Of a DNA stretch of 64,000 nt, positions 54,178 through 62,878 are shown piece after piece. Numbering within the stretch: the first letter of the stretch is position 1; each line of letters begins with the position of its first letter. The translations under genes were made by a program, and so were the position numbers. Source of the DNA: CAXBNB01 sp040151475 (GTDB lineage Bacteria > Bacteroidota > Bacteroidia > Cytophagales > Cyclobacteriaceae). The notes beneath the pieces were generated by a model, which was not told the DNA's origin, made no database searches, and worked only from the letters and a program-made list of their open reading frames with translations. The stretch is taken from positions 62,001-126,000 of the forward strand of contig NZ_JBDKWG010000148.1 in assembly GCF_040151475.1 (NCBI RefSeq), read 5' to 3'.

Positions 54178-55062
54178 CTATGAAATTTTCAGAGAAGTCA
54201 TACTTATGGATCCTCCTACCAGTTTATCATTAAAAAGGTTAAGGGATTCTCCTTTTTGTTGTAATCCTAAAGTGTATATCAATGGTAAAAAATGGTCAGG
54301 AGTTGGTATTGCTAATTGTACGGCACTATTTTGCTCCCGATAATTTACTAATGATTGGTAATCTCCATCTAGCAGTAGCTGGTTAAATTTTTGATGCGCT
54401 TCAATTGCCCAGTCATATCCATAATCTACTTTGTTGAGGTTGTGAAAATCGATCAATCTCAAATTGTGAATGATATTTCCACTACCGATAATTAAAACGC
54501 CCTTATTTCTGAGAGACCTTAACTGTCCAGCTAACTCATAATGATAACTTGCAGGTTTGGAATAGTCAATGCTCAATTGAATTACAGGAATATTTGCTTC
54601 AGGGTAGAGATGCTTGATCACACTCCATGCACCATGATCCAGGCCCCATTTGTCATCCAGTTCCACTTCGGTAGGCTGAAGAAGTTTTTGAGTCTCTTTT
54701 GCCAATTCGGGGTTGCCTTTTGTAGGATACTGAACATCAAACAATGCTTTTGGGAAACCACCGAAATCATGAATGGTTCGGGGTATTTCCATAGCGGTGA
54801 TTTTGGTTCCTTTGATATACCAATGGGCAGATACACACAAAATAGCATTTGGTGTTGGTATTGATTTGGCTGCATTTCGAAACCCATTTACAAATTCATT
54901 TTCCTCTATGGCATTCATTGGGCTGCCATGCCCTAAAAACAACACAGGCATTTTCACTGATTTTGAAAATGAATCGGATACTTTATTTAAGTCGCTTAAT
55001 GTATTCATACTTCCGGTAAAGGGTGTTAAGCCCAGTATTTTTAAAAATGTTTTTCGCTCCAT
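54178..55062 (-). CDS. DODA-type extradiol dioxygenase (YgiD-like)
   Basis: 294 residues with the class III extradiol ring-cleavage layout: 'PVLFLGHGSPMNAIEENEFV' (metal His of HGSP), 'AILCVSAHWYIKGTKI' (second His), 'WGLDHGAWSVIKHLYP' and 'GVLIIGSGNIIHNLRLIDF' (catalytic-side His). Members of this group open aromatic diols such as DOPA. The N-terminus 'MERKTFLKILGLTPFTG' resembles a Tat-like leader with RK in place of RR, suggesting an ancestral or weak export signal. ATG 55062 is chosen over TTG 55077. It precedes the hybrid kinase gene by 79 bases. Confidence 0.9.
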   Translation of the reverse strand: MERKTFLKILGLTPFTGSMNTLSDLNKVSDSFSKSVKMPVLFLGHGSPMNAIEENEFVNGFRNAAKSIPTPNAILCVSAHWYIKGTKITAMEIPRTIHDFGGFPKALFDVQYPTKGNPELAKETQKLLQPTEVELDDKWGLDHGAWSVIKHLYPEANIPVIQLSIDYSKPASYHYELAGQLRSLRNKGVLIIGSGNIIHNLRLIDFHNLNKVDYGYDWAIEAHQKFNQLLLDGDYQSLVNYREQNSAVQLAIPTPDHFLPLIYTLGLQQKGESLNLFNDKLVGGSISMTSLKIS

Positions 55063-55099
55063 AATTGTGTTAAACAAATGAGCCTTCCACTAAATGTAA

Positions 55100-55137
55100 A
55101 TACAGTAACTCAAATTCAGGAATTTGGGTTACTGTAT
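55100..55137. terminator. Long hairpin between the porin and dioxygenase genes
   Basis: ATACAGTAACTCAAATTC (55100-55117) pairs with GAATTTGGGTTACTGTAT (55120-55137), an 18-bp stem with one G-T pair and only two bases between the arms. It sits between two - strand genes. No long T run follows on either side, so it may be a processing or attenuating hairpin rather than an intrinsic terminator. Confidence 0.5.
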
Positions 55138-55186
55138 ATAGTATTTTAAAGCGAAACGTGATTCTGATAACTTCAATTTGAAAAAT

Positions 55187-55222
55187 AAAAAAAACGGAGA
55201 AGTTTCCCTCTTCGGTTTCATT
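55187..55222 (-). terminator. Intrinsic terminator after the porin gene
   Basis: Reading on the - strand just after the porin stop, the sequence CCGAAGAGGGAAACTTCTCCG forms an imperfect stem and is followed by eight T. The stem has one mismatch and one wobble pair. Position (23 bases after the stop) and the T run support termination. Confidence 0.65.
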
Positions 55223-55244
55223 TTATCAGGAAAGAGAGTACGTC

Positions 55245-56555
55245 TTAGATTGAGATCTGAAATTGCATAACTACCATGCCTTTTCTTTTACCGCCAGTAT
55301 ATTCATTGGCATTGGTTTGAAAGAATACCGGGCGACTCTGGTAATTGGCTGAAATTTTATACCTGTGTCCTTCAATCAGCCAATTGACACCAAAATCATA
55401 CATCACCATAGCATCTTCAAACAATTCGAAATCAGAATATTGAAGAGATGCAAAGGGTTGAAGTGTTCCGGAATTACCTAGTAAATCTTTTGGAAACAAA
55501 TATCCAACTTGACTGAAGATGGTATTACCCGTGCCAATCATAGGAAAGGCACTTCCTGCACCATTGAAGCTCCCTGCTCCATTTGTGCTATTGGCAGGGT
55601 TCATTGCGCCCACATTTCTTACGTAGTTTTTGCCGTAATCATTGTTACTGAATGCTACATAGGCAGTGACGGCATTACCCTTAGATTCATCTATTGGCAT
55701 ATCGTAGAACATGTCAATGGTAAATAATTTTAAATTAGTACGGACTATGTTTGTTACATTTTCCAAGTGCCATAGGGCATCAGGCTGAAACATGAAGCCT
55801 ATACCTATATTGAAAATACTTTTTTTACCCAGATATGACCCTACTGCATATGGTGTTAGATTGGACTCTTCATCTTTAAACTGATATTTGAAATAGCCAT
55901 GCCATTGCGCTTTTGCAGGTTCAGAGGAAAAGAGCGAATTTTCAGAAATGGTAGCATCCTGGGCACTTGATCTTTGCACAGACATAGGAGTAGAAACAGC
56001 CAAACGGTAATCCAATTTTGCAATTTGACCTTTGGCATAAATACTGAATTTTCGCACAAACTGATCGGTAATATCATTGGTAGCTTGTTGATACAGTGGA
56101 GCATCCAGAGATAAAATAGACCCTATAGAAGGGGAAGAATAACGGGAAACACCATTCCATCCTGTCAATCCACCTCCAATGGATAAATACTTGTCTGCTA
56201 CTTTATATTCGCTTATGGCATCAAGAAAAAATAAACCTTGTTTTCTTGGAGATATATAATTGAGGTTGTTTTGGCCAAATTGAGTATAGACAAACACTTT
56301 ATCAGAGAGTTGCCCGAATACCTGTATCCTCGTTCTTCTCAGTCCAATATCAAAAGTGCTGCTTTTTGGGGTATCGAAAACGGTAGTACCCGGGTTGCTC
56401 TGATTGTACCGTACCCAGACCTGATTTAAGAATGTGAATTTAACATAGTGTTGCCCATCTTCGCTTAAAGAAAACTTCAATTCCTTATTGGATTGAGCAT
56501 GCAATGCAAATGGGAATAACAGACATACGATTAGAATTTTTTTTAAAACATTCAT
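55245..56555 (-). CDS. Phosphate-selective porin O/P-like outer-membrane protein
   Basis: 436 residues with a signal peptide ending 'FALHAQ' and amphipathic strands throughout, ending 'KGMVVMQFQISI'. Blocks such as 'VKFTFLNQVWVRYNQSNPG', 'FDIGLRRTRIQVFGQLSDKVFVYTQFG' (trimmed) and 'LFFLDAISEYKVADKYLSIGGGLTGW' match the OprO/OprP-like porin family common in Bacteroidota. The substrate is uncertain; the 'phosphate-selective' label is by family only. ATG 56555 is preferred over TTG 56561. It ends in a terminator. Confidence 0.8.
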   Translation of the reverse strand: MNVLKKILIVCLLFPFALHAQSNKELKFSLSEDGQHYVKFTFLNQVWVRYNQSNPGTTVFDTPKSSTFDIGLRRTRIQVFGQLSDKVFVYTQFGQNNLNYISPRKQGLFFLDAISEYKVADKYLSIGGGLTGWNGVSRYSSPSIGSILSLDAPLYQQATNDITDQFVRKFSIYAKGQIAKLDYRLAVSTPMSVQRSSAQDATISENSLFSSEPAKAQWHGYFKYQFKDEESNLTPYAVGSYLGKKSIFNIGIGFMFQPDALWHLENVTNIVRTNLKLFTIDMFYDMPIDESKGNAVTAYVAFSNNDYGKNYVRNVGAMNPANSTNGAGSFNGAGSAFPMIGTGNTIFSQVGYLFPKDLLGNSGTLQPFASLQYSDFELFEDAMVMYDFGVNWLIEGHRYKISANYQSRPVFFQTNANEYTGGKRKGMVVMQFQISI

Positions 56556-56809
56556 TCTCAATATTTTTTGTAAGTTAGAAATTGCTCTGATGGTGTCATT
56601 TCTTGCAAAAAAAGCAATTATTAGAGTTTTGTACAGAGATTTCTGAAAAAGCTTTTGTAGTGCCGCAAATTGATTGTGTTAGTTTTGATTCCAACACTTA
56701 CAATTTAACAGACAGAACATCAGGAGTTACCACTTTTGGCAAAACGGGCTTATTTATCAAAACACATTTTAACTTGGATTTAATGATGAGTAGTCTATCT
56801 GATTAAAGA

Positions 56810-57775
56810 TTATTGATAGGTGTTACTTTCAAGAAAACTGCATACATACTCTTTTACTCCTTCTTCCAATTTATGAAATTCTTTGTCATAGCCAATACTC
56901 CTTAGTTTGGACATGTTGGCTTCAGTGAAGTATTGGTATTTGTCCCGGATATCCTCGGGAGTATCTATAAATCCAATTTTTTCTGTAGTGTTGAGTGCAG
57001 AAAATACTGCTTTGACTAAGTCCAGAAATGTTCTGGCCTGCCCACTGCCTACATTATAAAGACCACTGTTTTTTCTGTGGTGCATCAGCCAGTAGCAGAT
57101 ATTTACTACATCATCTACATAAATGAAATCCCTCATTTGTTGCCCGTCCTTAAAGTCTGGATTGTGAGAACGGAAAAGCTTCATTCCTCCGGTTTTCTTT
57201 ATTTGATTGTAGGCATGATAGACAACTGAAGCCATTCTTCCCTTATGGTATTCATTTGGCCCATATACATTGAAAAATTTAAGTCCAGCCCAGAAGAAAG
57301 GCTTTTTGTCTTGTTTTACAGCCCATTTGTCAAAATCATTTTTTGAATCTCCGTAGGGATTAAGTGGTTTCAGATCAAAAATCACTTCTTCATTGTCGTC
57401 ATAACCCTTGTCGCCAATACCATAAGTAGCAGCAGAGGATGCATAAACAAGTGGAATCTGGTATTCAATGCATTTCAGCCATACCATTTTGGAATAGCTG
57501 GTGTTGAGTTTATCTAAAAGGTCTCTATCAAATTCAGTGGTATCAGTACGTGCCCCCAGGTGGAATATAAATTCTACTTCATGTTGGTTTTGGTCTAACC
57601 AGGACTCAAATTTCTCTCTATCTATTTTTTTCTGAACCTTTTTACCTTCCAGGTTTTTGTTTTTCTCAGGGGTATCAAATTTATCAACGGCAATTATTGA
57701 ATTGAAATTTTCTTCATTAAGTTTTGAAATCAAACAACTTCCAATAAAGCCGGCGGCACCTGTTACTACAATCAT
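56810..57775 (-). CDS. hldD: ADP-L-glycero-D-manno-heptose-6-epimerase
   Basis: 321 residues, extended SDR fold. 'IVVTGAAGFIGSCLISKLNE' is the NADP motif; 'VYASSAATYGIGDKGYDDNE' and 'LNPYGDSKNDFDKWAV' carry Ser, Tyr and Lys of the active site; 'FFNVYGPNEYHKGRMASVVYHAYNQ' and 'RDFIYVDDVVNICYWLMHH' are HldD-specific. It finishes ADP-heptose for the lipopolysaccharide inner core. ATG 57775 is used; a -7 element TAAATTTG lies 17 bases upstream on the same strand. Confidence 0.95.
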   Translation of the reverse strand: MIVVTGAAGFIGSCLISKLNEENFNSIIAVDKFDTPEKNKNLEGKKVQKKIDREKFESWLDQNQHEVEFIFHLGARTDTTEFDRDLLDKLNTSYSKMVWLKCIEYQIPLVYASSAATYGIGDKGYDDNEEVIFDLKPLNPYGDSKNDFDKWAVKQDKKPFFWAGLKFFNVYGPNEYHKGRMASVVYHAYNQIKKTGGMKLFRSHNPDFKDGQQMRDFIYVDDVVNICYWLMHHRKNSGLYNVGSGQARTFLDLVKAVFSALNTTEKIGFIDTPEDIRDKYQYFTEANMSKLRSIGYDKEFHKLEEGVKEYVCSFLESNTYQ

Positions 57776-57791
57776 ATTCTTCAATTTTGTT

Positions 57792-57799
57792 CAAATTTA
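57792..57799 (-). promoter_or_regulatory. Possible -7 element of hldD
   Basis: CAAATTTA on the + strand reads TAAATTTG on the - strand, a TAnnTTTG match 16 bases before the hldD ATG. No clear -33 part at the usual distance. Confidence 0.4.
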
Positions 57800-57845
57800 T
57801 ATGTAATCAATCAACCTTCATAGAATATAGAGAGTCAATTGTGAA

Positions 57846-57874
57846 TTTGCCTATCTCATGAGTTATTATATTTG
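57846..57874 (+). promoter_or_regulatory. Candidate Bacteroidota-type promoter of the PTPS/lpxB pair
   Basis: TTTG (57846-57849) and TATATTTG (57867-57874) lie 17 bases apart, near the phylum pattern TTTG-N19-TAnnTTTG, and 15 bases before the ATG at 57890. It is the best-matching promoter seen in the window. Confidence 0.5.
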
Positions 57875-57889
57875 CATAAAATTCAACAG

Positions 57890-58306
57890 ATGGTATTTGT
57901 AAGTAGAAGAGAGCATTTCAACGCTGCACACAGGCTTTATAACCCACAGTGGTCGGATCAGAAAAACGAAGAGGTTTTTGGTCGATGTGCTAATGTAAAC
58001 TGGCATGGACATAATTTTGAATTGATTGTCACTGTAAAGGGGAATCCTGATCCGGATACTGGTTTTGTTTTTGATATGAAGAAAATGGGTGACCTGGTAA
58101 AGGAATTTATTATTGAAAAAGTAGATCATAAAAACCTCAATGTTGATGTGCCTTTTATGGAAGGTAAGTTGGCTAGTTGTGAGAATTTAATCATAGAGTT
58201 TTGGAAGATTTTAGCACCTAAAATCAAAGAAGTACGCCCTGACTCTGCTTTGCATTCCCTTAAGCTATATGAAACTCCGAATAACTTTGTAGAATATTTT
58301 GGGTAA
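57890..58306 (+). CDS. 6-pyruvoyltetrahydropterin / 6-carboxytetrahydropterin synthase
   Basis: 138 residues of the PTPS/QueD family. Zinc ligands are 'REHFNAAHRLYNPQW' (His) and 'NWHGHNFELIVTVKG' (His-Gly-His); the catalytic Cys precedes as 'GRCANVNWHGH'. The spacing C-x5-HGH is that of the animal-type tetrahydropterin synthase, whereas many QueD proteins have a shorter spacing. A conserved 'ASCENLIIEFW' holds the substrate-binding Glu. The product may feed queuosine or tetrahydrobiopterin. The lpxB gene follows after 12 bases. Confidence 0.9.
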   Translation: MVFVSRREHFNAAHRLYNPQWSDQKNEEVFGRCANVNWHGHNFELIVTVKGNPDPDTGFVFDMKKMGDLVKEFIIEKVDHKNLNVDVPFMEGKLASCENLIIEFWKILAPKIKEVRPDSALHSLKLYETPNNFVEYFG

Positions 58307-58318
58307 GGCATTTGTAAT

Positions 58319-59443
58319 ATGAAATACTACCTAATAGCAGGCGAACGCTCGGGGGATCTTCATGGATCCAATCTGATAAAAAGTTTAAAAAAATTGGACT
58401 TCAATGCTGAATTTAAAGGGATTGGCGGAGATCAGATGAAAGAATCCGGAATGGATGTGAAAATTCCATATACCAAAATGGCCTTCATGGGATTTTGGGA
58501 AGTACTGGTCAACTTACGTACGATCACAAAGTACCTGAAGTCAACAAAATCAGACATTGTTGAATATAATCCTGATGTTGTTATTTTGATAGACTACCCA
58601 GGTTTCAATATGCGTGTAGCCAAGTTTGTGCATGCAGCCGGATTCAAGGTTTACTATTATATTTCACCTAAAATATGGGCTTGGAATACAAAAAGAGCTT
58701 ATAAGATAAAGAAATGGGTGAACAAGATGTTTACTATTCTTCCTTTTGAAACAGCTTTTTACAAAAACTTTGGGATTGAAGTGGATTATGTCGGAAATCC
58801 GGTTATGGATGCTGTTAAAAATTATAATTTCGATCTTGACTTTACTGTTAAAAATGGAATTGATCCATCTAAGACCATATCAGTATTGCCCGGTAGCAGG
58901 TGGCAGGAAGTACAGTCTTTTATGGTACAGATTGTAGCTATAGCCAAAGTTTTGCCTGAGTATGATTTCACAGTTTCCAGAGTGGATAATTTACCTGAGG
59001 AACTTTATACACCTGTTTATGGGATTGACAACATCAAACTAATAGTCGGAAATACATATGACTTGGTTAAAAATAGTAAAGCTTCCATCGTTACTTCAGG
59101 TACCGCTACTTTGGAAACGGCCGTTTTGAATGTTCCAGAAGTGGTGTGCTACAAGACAAGTCCTGTTTCTTATTTTATAGCAAAAAGGTTAATAAAAGTT
59201 CCCTATATTTCTTTGGTTAACCTCATAATGGATCGGGAAATTGTGAAGGAGCTTATTCAGGATGATTTGAATACCTCAAATCTTAAGGCTGAATTAGAAC
59301 GAATTATTTCCAACTCCACAGTAAGGTCTAAAATGCTGTTTGAGTACGATGAATTGCGAAGTGCGCTTGGAAACGAAGAGGTATCTGCTTTGGCAGCTGG
59401 TAAGATGTATGCTTACCTGACTGCCAGGGCAGATAAAACTTAG
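58319..59443 (+). CDS. lpxB: Lipid-A-disaccharide synthase
   Basis: 374 residues. LpxB motifs: 'MKYYLIAGERSGDLHGSNLI' at the N-terminus, 'KGIGGDQMKESGMDVKIPY', 'VILIDYPGFNMRVAKFVH', 'YYISPKIWAWNTKRAYKIKKWV' (trimmed), 'VDYVGNPVMDAV' and 'ISVLPGSRWQEVQSF'. It joins UDP-diacylglucosamine with lipid X in the lipid A pathway, at the inner membrane. Overlaps the convergent DUF5723 gene by 4 bases at the stop. Confidence 0.96.
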   Translation: MKYYLIAGERSGDLHGSNLIKSLKKLDFNAEFKGIGGDQMKESGMDVKIPYTKMAFMGFWEVLVNLRTITKYLKSTKSDIVEYNPDVVILIDYPGFNMRVAKFVHAAGFKVYYYISPKIWAWNTKRAYKIKKWVNKMFTILPFETAFYKNFGIEVDYVGNPVMDAVKNYNFDLDFTVKNGIDPSKTISVLPGSRWQEVQSFMVQIVAIAKVLPEYDFTVSRVDNLPEELYTPVYGIDNIKLIVGNTYDLVKNSKASIVTSGTATLETAVLNVPEVVCYKTSPVSYFIAKRLIKVPYISLVNLIMDREIVKELIQDDLNTSNLKAELERIISNSTVRSKMLFEYDELRSALGNEEVSALAAGKMYAYLTARADKT

Positions 59444-60843
59444 TTGCCTGATTCTGTTTCGATTTCAGGTGTTGTGTCCTGAGATTCCTGTTTATTGCTT
59501 TTGGCTTTCTTAACTTTATCTTTTCTGCCAAATAAGAAGTTAATTCCAAACCTCACATCGGAAGATTGCCAACTGGTAGCATCTGCATACCCGATGAAAT
59601 CGTCAACCATAGTGTAAAGTTGGAAAAATCCGAACCGGGCGGCAAAACCACCACCAATTACAGGAGATTGATGAGGCTTTTTGGCAATAGTTGTTGATAA
59701 GGTCAGGATTTTCCCAAATTGGTGTGTATAACCTATTCCGAAAGCAGTATTAGGTTTTCCTAGAATGAAATTATTAGAAATAGTAGCAGACACCATACCT
59801 CTGGGAAACACTTGATAGGTGCCTCCGATAAAAGTTCTGGTGCTCAACTTTGAGGAATATGAATCAGAAGTTTCTACTTGGTCAAACTTATTTTTGAGAG
59901 AATCTTCTAAGGCATCAGTTACATCATTGTCATCTAGTAGCTTCAGATCAAGCCCACCGAAATCTATTTCAGTGTTATTAGCAGTATAATTTACTACTTC
60001 TTCTTTCCAGGTAATACCTCCAATATCGTTTATAGCGAATGAAAGGTTGATTTTGTCATTTAATTCAAGTTCTCCACCTAAATCAAAACCAAGTCCTTTG
60101 TTTGAATTGCCCATGATGTAAGTATCAATATCATCTTCATCTACTTCTAATCCAGCTGTATGAATTACAGGAGCATCGACTGCTATGTTGAGGTGGTAGT
60201 TGTCTTCTTGTGTGTCTATACTTACAGAAAAGTCATCTGCTGTTTTAATGTTGCTGATGCCTTGTAGCAGTTTTATGCGAGCACCTACTCTCAGTTTCCT
60301 AGATCCCAATACTTCCAATTGATGCGCATACCCAACTCCTATTTCTCTGAAATAGGTAGCGTTAACTTTGGCTTCATCTTCTATCAATTTTTTACCAACA
60401 TAATCTCCACTTCCTCTCCATGCATATTCCAGCAAGTTTACGGGATAAGACATTCCTGCAAAGGCTCTTTCATTGGCGAAGAATGTAATGGCTCCATAAT
60501 CTTTTAATCTAACACCAACCTGTAGTAATGAAATAGTAGTACTGAAATTCAGGTTGTTGCCTTTCTTTAATTTTGACAGCAAGTTGTCAATATCCAGTTT
60601 GACGGAATCTTCCCCAGGTACGTCAACAATCACATCATTATAGGAAAAACTGTTGTTTAGGCTAAGGTTGATGCCTGATATAGCAGGTAAAGAAACATAC
60701 ACCTTGGAATCCGGAAAAAACGAAGGATTCAGATGATTGGCTTGAGGAGTGGCCTTTCCCATGTGGTAAAAGGTCAGGTCGTTTTGTGCTTTGGTAGTAA
60801 ATGCCAGTAACACTGTAATGAACAATACTATATATATTTTCAT
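59440..60843 (-). CDS. DUF5723 family outer-membrane-like protein
   Basis: 467 residues with a signal peptide (ending TTKAQ). The mature start 'NDLTFYHMGKATPQANHLNPSFFPDSKVYVSLP' (trimmed, residues 20-52) is the DUF5723 hallmark. Beta-barrel-like strands follow and the last ~25 residues are polar. DUF5723 proteins are of unknown role, often OmpA-like. It forms a probable operon with the lipoprotein gene upstream, 60 bases away. Confidence 0.83.
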   Translation of the reverse strand: MKIYIVLFITVLLAFTTKAQNDLTFYHMGKATPQANHLNPSFFPDSKVYVSLPAISGINLSLNNSFSYNDVIVDVPGEDSVKLDIDNLLSKLKKGNNLNFSTTISLLQVGVRLKDYGAITFFANERAFAGMSYPVNLLEYAWRGSGDYVGKKLIEDEAKVNATYFREIGVGYAHQLEVLGSRKLRVGARIKLLQGISNIKTADDFSVSIDTQEDNYHLNIAVDAPVIHTAGLEVDEDDIDTYIMGNSNKGLGFDLGGELELNDKINLSFAINDIGGITWKEEVVNYTANNTEIDFGGLDLKLLDDNDVTDALEDSLKNKFDQVETSDSYSSKLSTRTFIGGTYQVFPRGMVSATISNNFILGKPNTAFGIGYTHQFGKILTLSTTIAKKPHQSPVIGGGFAARFGFFQLYTMVDDFIGYADATSWQSSDVRFGINFLFGRKDKVKKAKSNKQESQDTTPEIETESGN

Positions 60844-60903
60844 TTGTTTATTTTTTTATTGGGGGAATTCTAATTGTTTAGATTTTGAATTCACTTAGGT
60901 TGA

Positions 60904-62514
60904 TCAATCGTTTAAGTCAATAGTAGTGGTGATTTCACCTGAAAGGGACAAATCAAACGTGAGTTGATAGTCTGAAAATATTTTCACGAATGTGTCATTT
61001 TCAGCATCAAATGAAGAAGCATGTACGACAGCCAGTATTTTACTGCCGTTGATGAAAGCATCGATACCTTCTCTTGACAAGGTAATGTCTGTAGTACTTT
61101 GAGCTGGTGTACTCACCCTGCCATCGGCATCTACAACCGGAGATTTTAATACTATCTGATTAAGGATTTCATGAAGTAATGTTCCATTGGTATCCAAAAT
61201 TTGTAAATCTACAGATCCGTTTAATGGCAATTCGTTGGTGGATATTACCCGAATGGTTAAAGATTCAGCATCATCCAAATCGATATCATCTATATCAAAA
61301 TCTATTTCTGTACTAAAGTCCTGCATTTTTACATCCAATGGAATTTCAACAGTAGCAGCTACTTCAATGGAACTCTGATCTATGAGGAAATTATTGAAAA
61401 GTGGTCCCGGAGACCCGTCAGGGTTAGTTGTTCCATTGATTGGCACACTGATATTGGTAGGTGTCATGTTTAACAAATCCTGAATATTGCTATTGGCTCT
61501 TGATATTTCTATTTGGGTGTTTGCTGTTTCACCTGCTTTGGTAGGAGCGTTGATCTCAATGCCGTCATCAACTATTGACCCTTGCAGTACAACAGAGTTA
61601 CCATTGTTGTCACGGGCAGTCATGCCTGAAAGATCAAGCTTAATAGGAATACCATACTCATTGGTAATTTCAAACTTAACTTTAGGGTCGTTTAATGCAA
61701 GACCAGTACTGCTAAAGTCTTCAAAAAAATCAAGGTCTATAGATTGATTTTGAAGAGTGACCTCTGTCAGGCCAAAATCACCGAATATTTGCGATATTTC
61801 TATTTCTGAAATTACTATTTTGATGTCTAAATTGTCAGACGCTTTGGTTCTTGCTCCTACGGGAATATTAATATTACCTTCTAATACAAATTCAAACTCA
61901 TTTTTACCATTGTTGCTGTTCAATACTGTTTTGAAGTTGGATAACGAGGTTTGATTCAGATCAGTAATATTTTCTCTAACAGTTGAAGAAATACTAAAAT
62001 CATCTACACTGTTAATATTTTTAGTGCCTACTGTTGTAGCGATATAGTCAACAGTCCCTTCAAAGGTTGATGTCACTTCTATTGAAAGCATACCTGAGAG
62101 GTAAAAGAGTGAATCGATTAAATCTCCACCGGTTTCTTCAGGAAACTCCAGTGTGAAGGTGGTTTTAGGTATTGGTATTGTAGTTGATACGGGACTGGGC
62201 TCTGAGTCAATTAACCCAAGGTTGTAATTGATGTTGTTCTCAATACGACCAAAGCTAACAAAGTCTGAAGAAATCTGGAATGATGAATTGTCTCGGTAAA
62301 TAATACTCAATGAAAGGTCATCCTTTTCATTTATTTCAACTTCCTGATCATCAATATCTTCAATGAGTTCTTTCACAGTGTATGAAGCACTTCCAATTGG
62401 TATAGCTACACTTGGTGAATAGGTAAGGTCTTTAAGGTTGTCAATTTCTAAATCTCCCAAATTACACCCATATAGAAATAGGGTAAGAATGGTTAGTTGG
62501 ATAAGTTTCCGCAT
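60904..62514 (-). CDS. Large surface lipoprotein of unknown family
   Basis: 536 residues with a lipobox ('TLFLYGC', Cys17) for lipid attachment. The body is rich in beta-type repeats with 'DIDDIDLDDAESLTIRVIS', 'IPVGARTKASDNLDIKIVIS', 'IPINGTTNPDG'-like segments (some approximated), and many acidic residues. No catalytic motif was found. It is the upstream gene of the DUF5723 pair, so the two may form one envelope complex. The function is not recognised. Confidence 0.75.
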   Translation of the reverse strand: MRKLIQLTILTLFLYGCNLGDLEIDNLKDLTYSPSVAIPIGSASYTVKELIEDIDDQEVEINEKDDLSLSIIYRDNSSFQISSDFVSFGRIENNINYNLGLIDSEPSPVSTTIPIPKTTFTLEFPEETGGDLIDSLFYLSGMLSIEVTSTFEGTVDYIATTVGTKNINSVDDFSISSTVRENITDLNQTSLSNFKTVLNSNNGKNEFEFVLEGNINIPVGARTKASDNLDIKIVISEIEISQIFGDFGLTEVTLQNQSIDLDFFEDFSSTGLALNDPKVKFEITNEYGIPIKLDLSGMTARDNNGNSVVLQGSIVDDGIEINAPTKAGETANTQIEISRANSNIQDLLNMTPTNISVPINGTTNPDGSPGPLFNNFLIDQSSIEVAATVEIPLDVKMQDFSTEIDFDIDDIDLDDAESLTIRVISTNELPLNGSVDLQILDTNGTLLHEILNQIVLKSPVVDADGRVSTPAQSTTDITLSREGIDAFINGSKILAVVHASSFDAENDTFVKIFSDYQLTFDLSLSGEITTTIDLND

Positions 62515-62878
62515 ACTAAATTATTTTAGTGACACATAGATAGGCAGGTTATTCCATCAATTTGAATGAAGCAAGATGCCGGTTTTTTGAAATCAAAAAA
62601 ATCAGTTAATTATTTATCTTTTTTGATTTCAAAAAAAGATTTTAGACTGACTATTGCGCACATTGTTGGGGTAAATGCTGATAAATTTAATGTAATTATT
62701 GGGAATGGAATGACTCTAAACTATAATTATTTTATTCTGGATGTTTCGTAAGAAATATAGGTACGGTTAAACCTGTGGATGCAAATGGGGATATTAATTA
62801 TTTGACTTTACTGAGAAAATCAATTTGCTAGAATTATCGCCATTCCAGGTATATATTTTTTTGATGCCACTTAAGATA
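62515..62878. other. 364-bp intergenic region between the lipoprotein and RidA genes
   Basis: Both flanking genes are on the - strand, so this is the upstream region of the lipoprotein gene and the downstream region of the RidA gene. The region is AT-rich. A long perfect inverted repeat (62583-62637) sits 69 bases upstream of the lipoprotein ATG. A 61-codon + strand frame crosses it but shows no start signal. Nothing else was recognised. Confidence 0.5.
62583..62637. repeat. Inverted repeat with 18-bp arms
   Basis: TTTTTTGAAATCAAAAAA (62583-62600) and TTTTTTGATTTCAAAAAA (62619-62636) are exact reverse complements with an 18-base spacer. It lies upstream of the - strand lipoprotein gene. The structure could be a hairpin in RNA or a regulator site; T and A runs at both ends would also suit a bidirectional terminator. 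Confidence 0.7.

Noticed and set aside
56603..56806. 67-codon + strand open frame
   Set aside because: Only a TTG start, no ribosome site, no domain; it lies in the gap between the hldD stop and the porin start.
62566..62751. 61-codon + strand open frame
   Set aside because: It spans the inverted repeat and has no start signal or family features.
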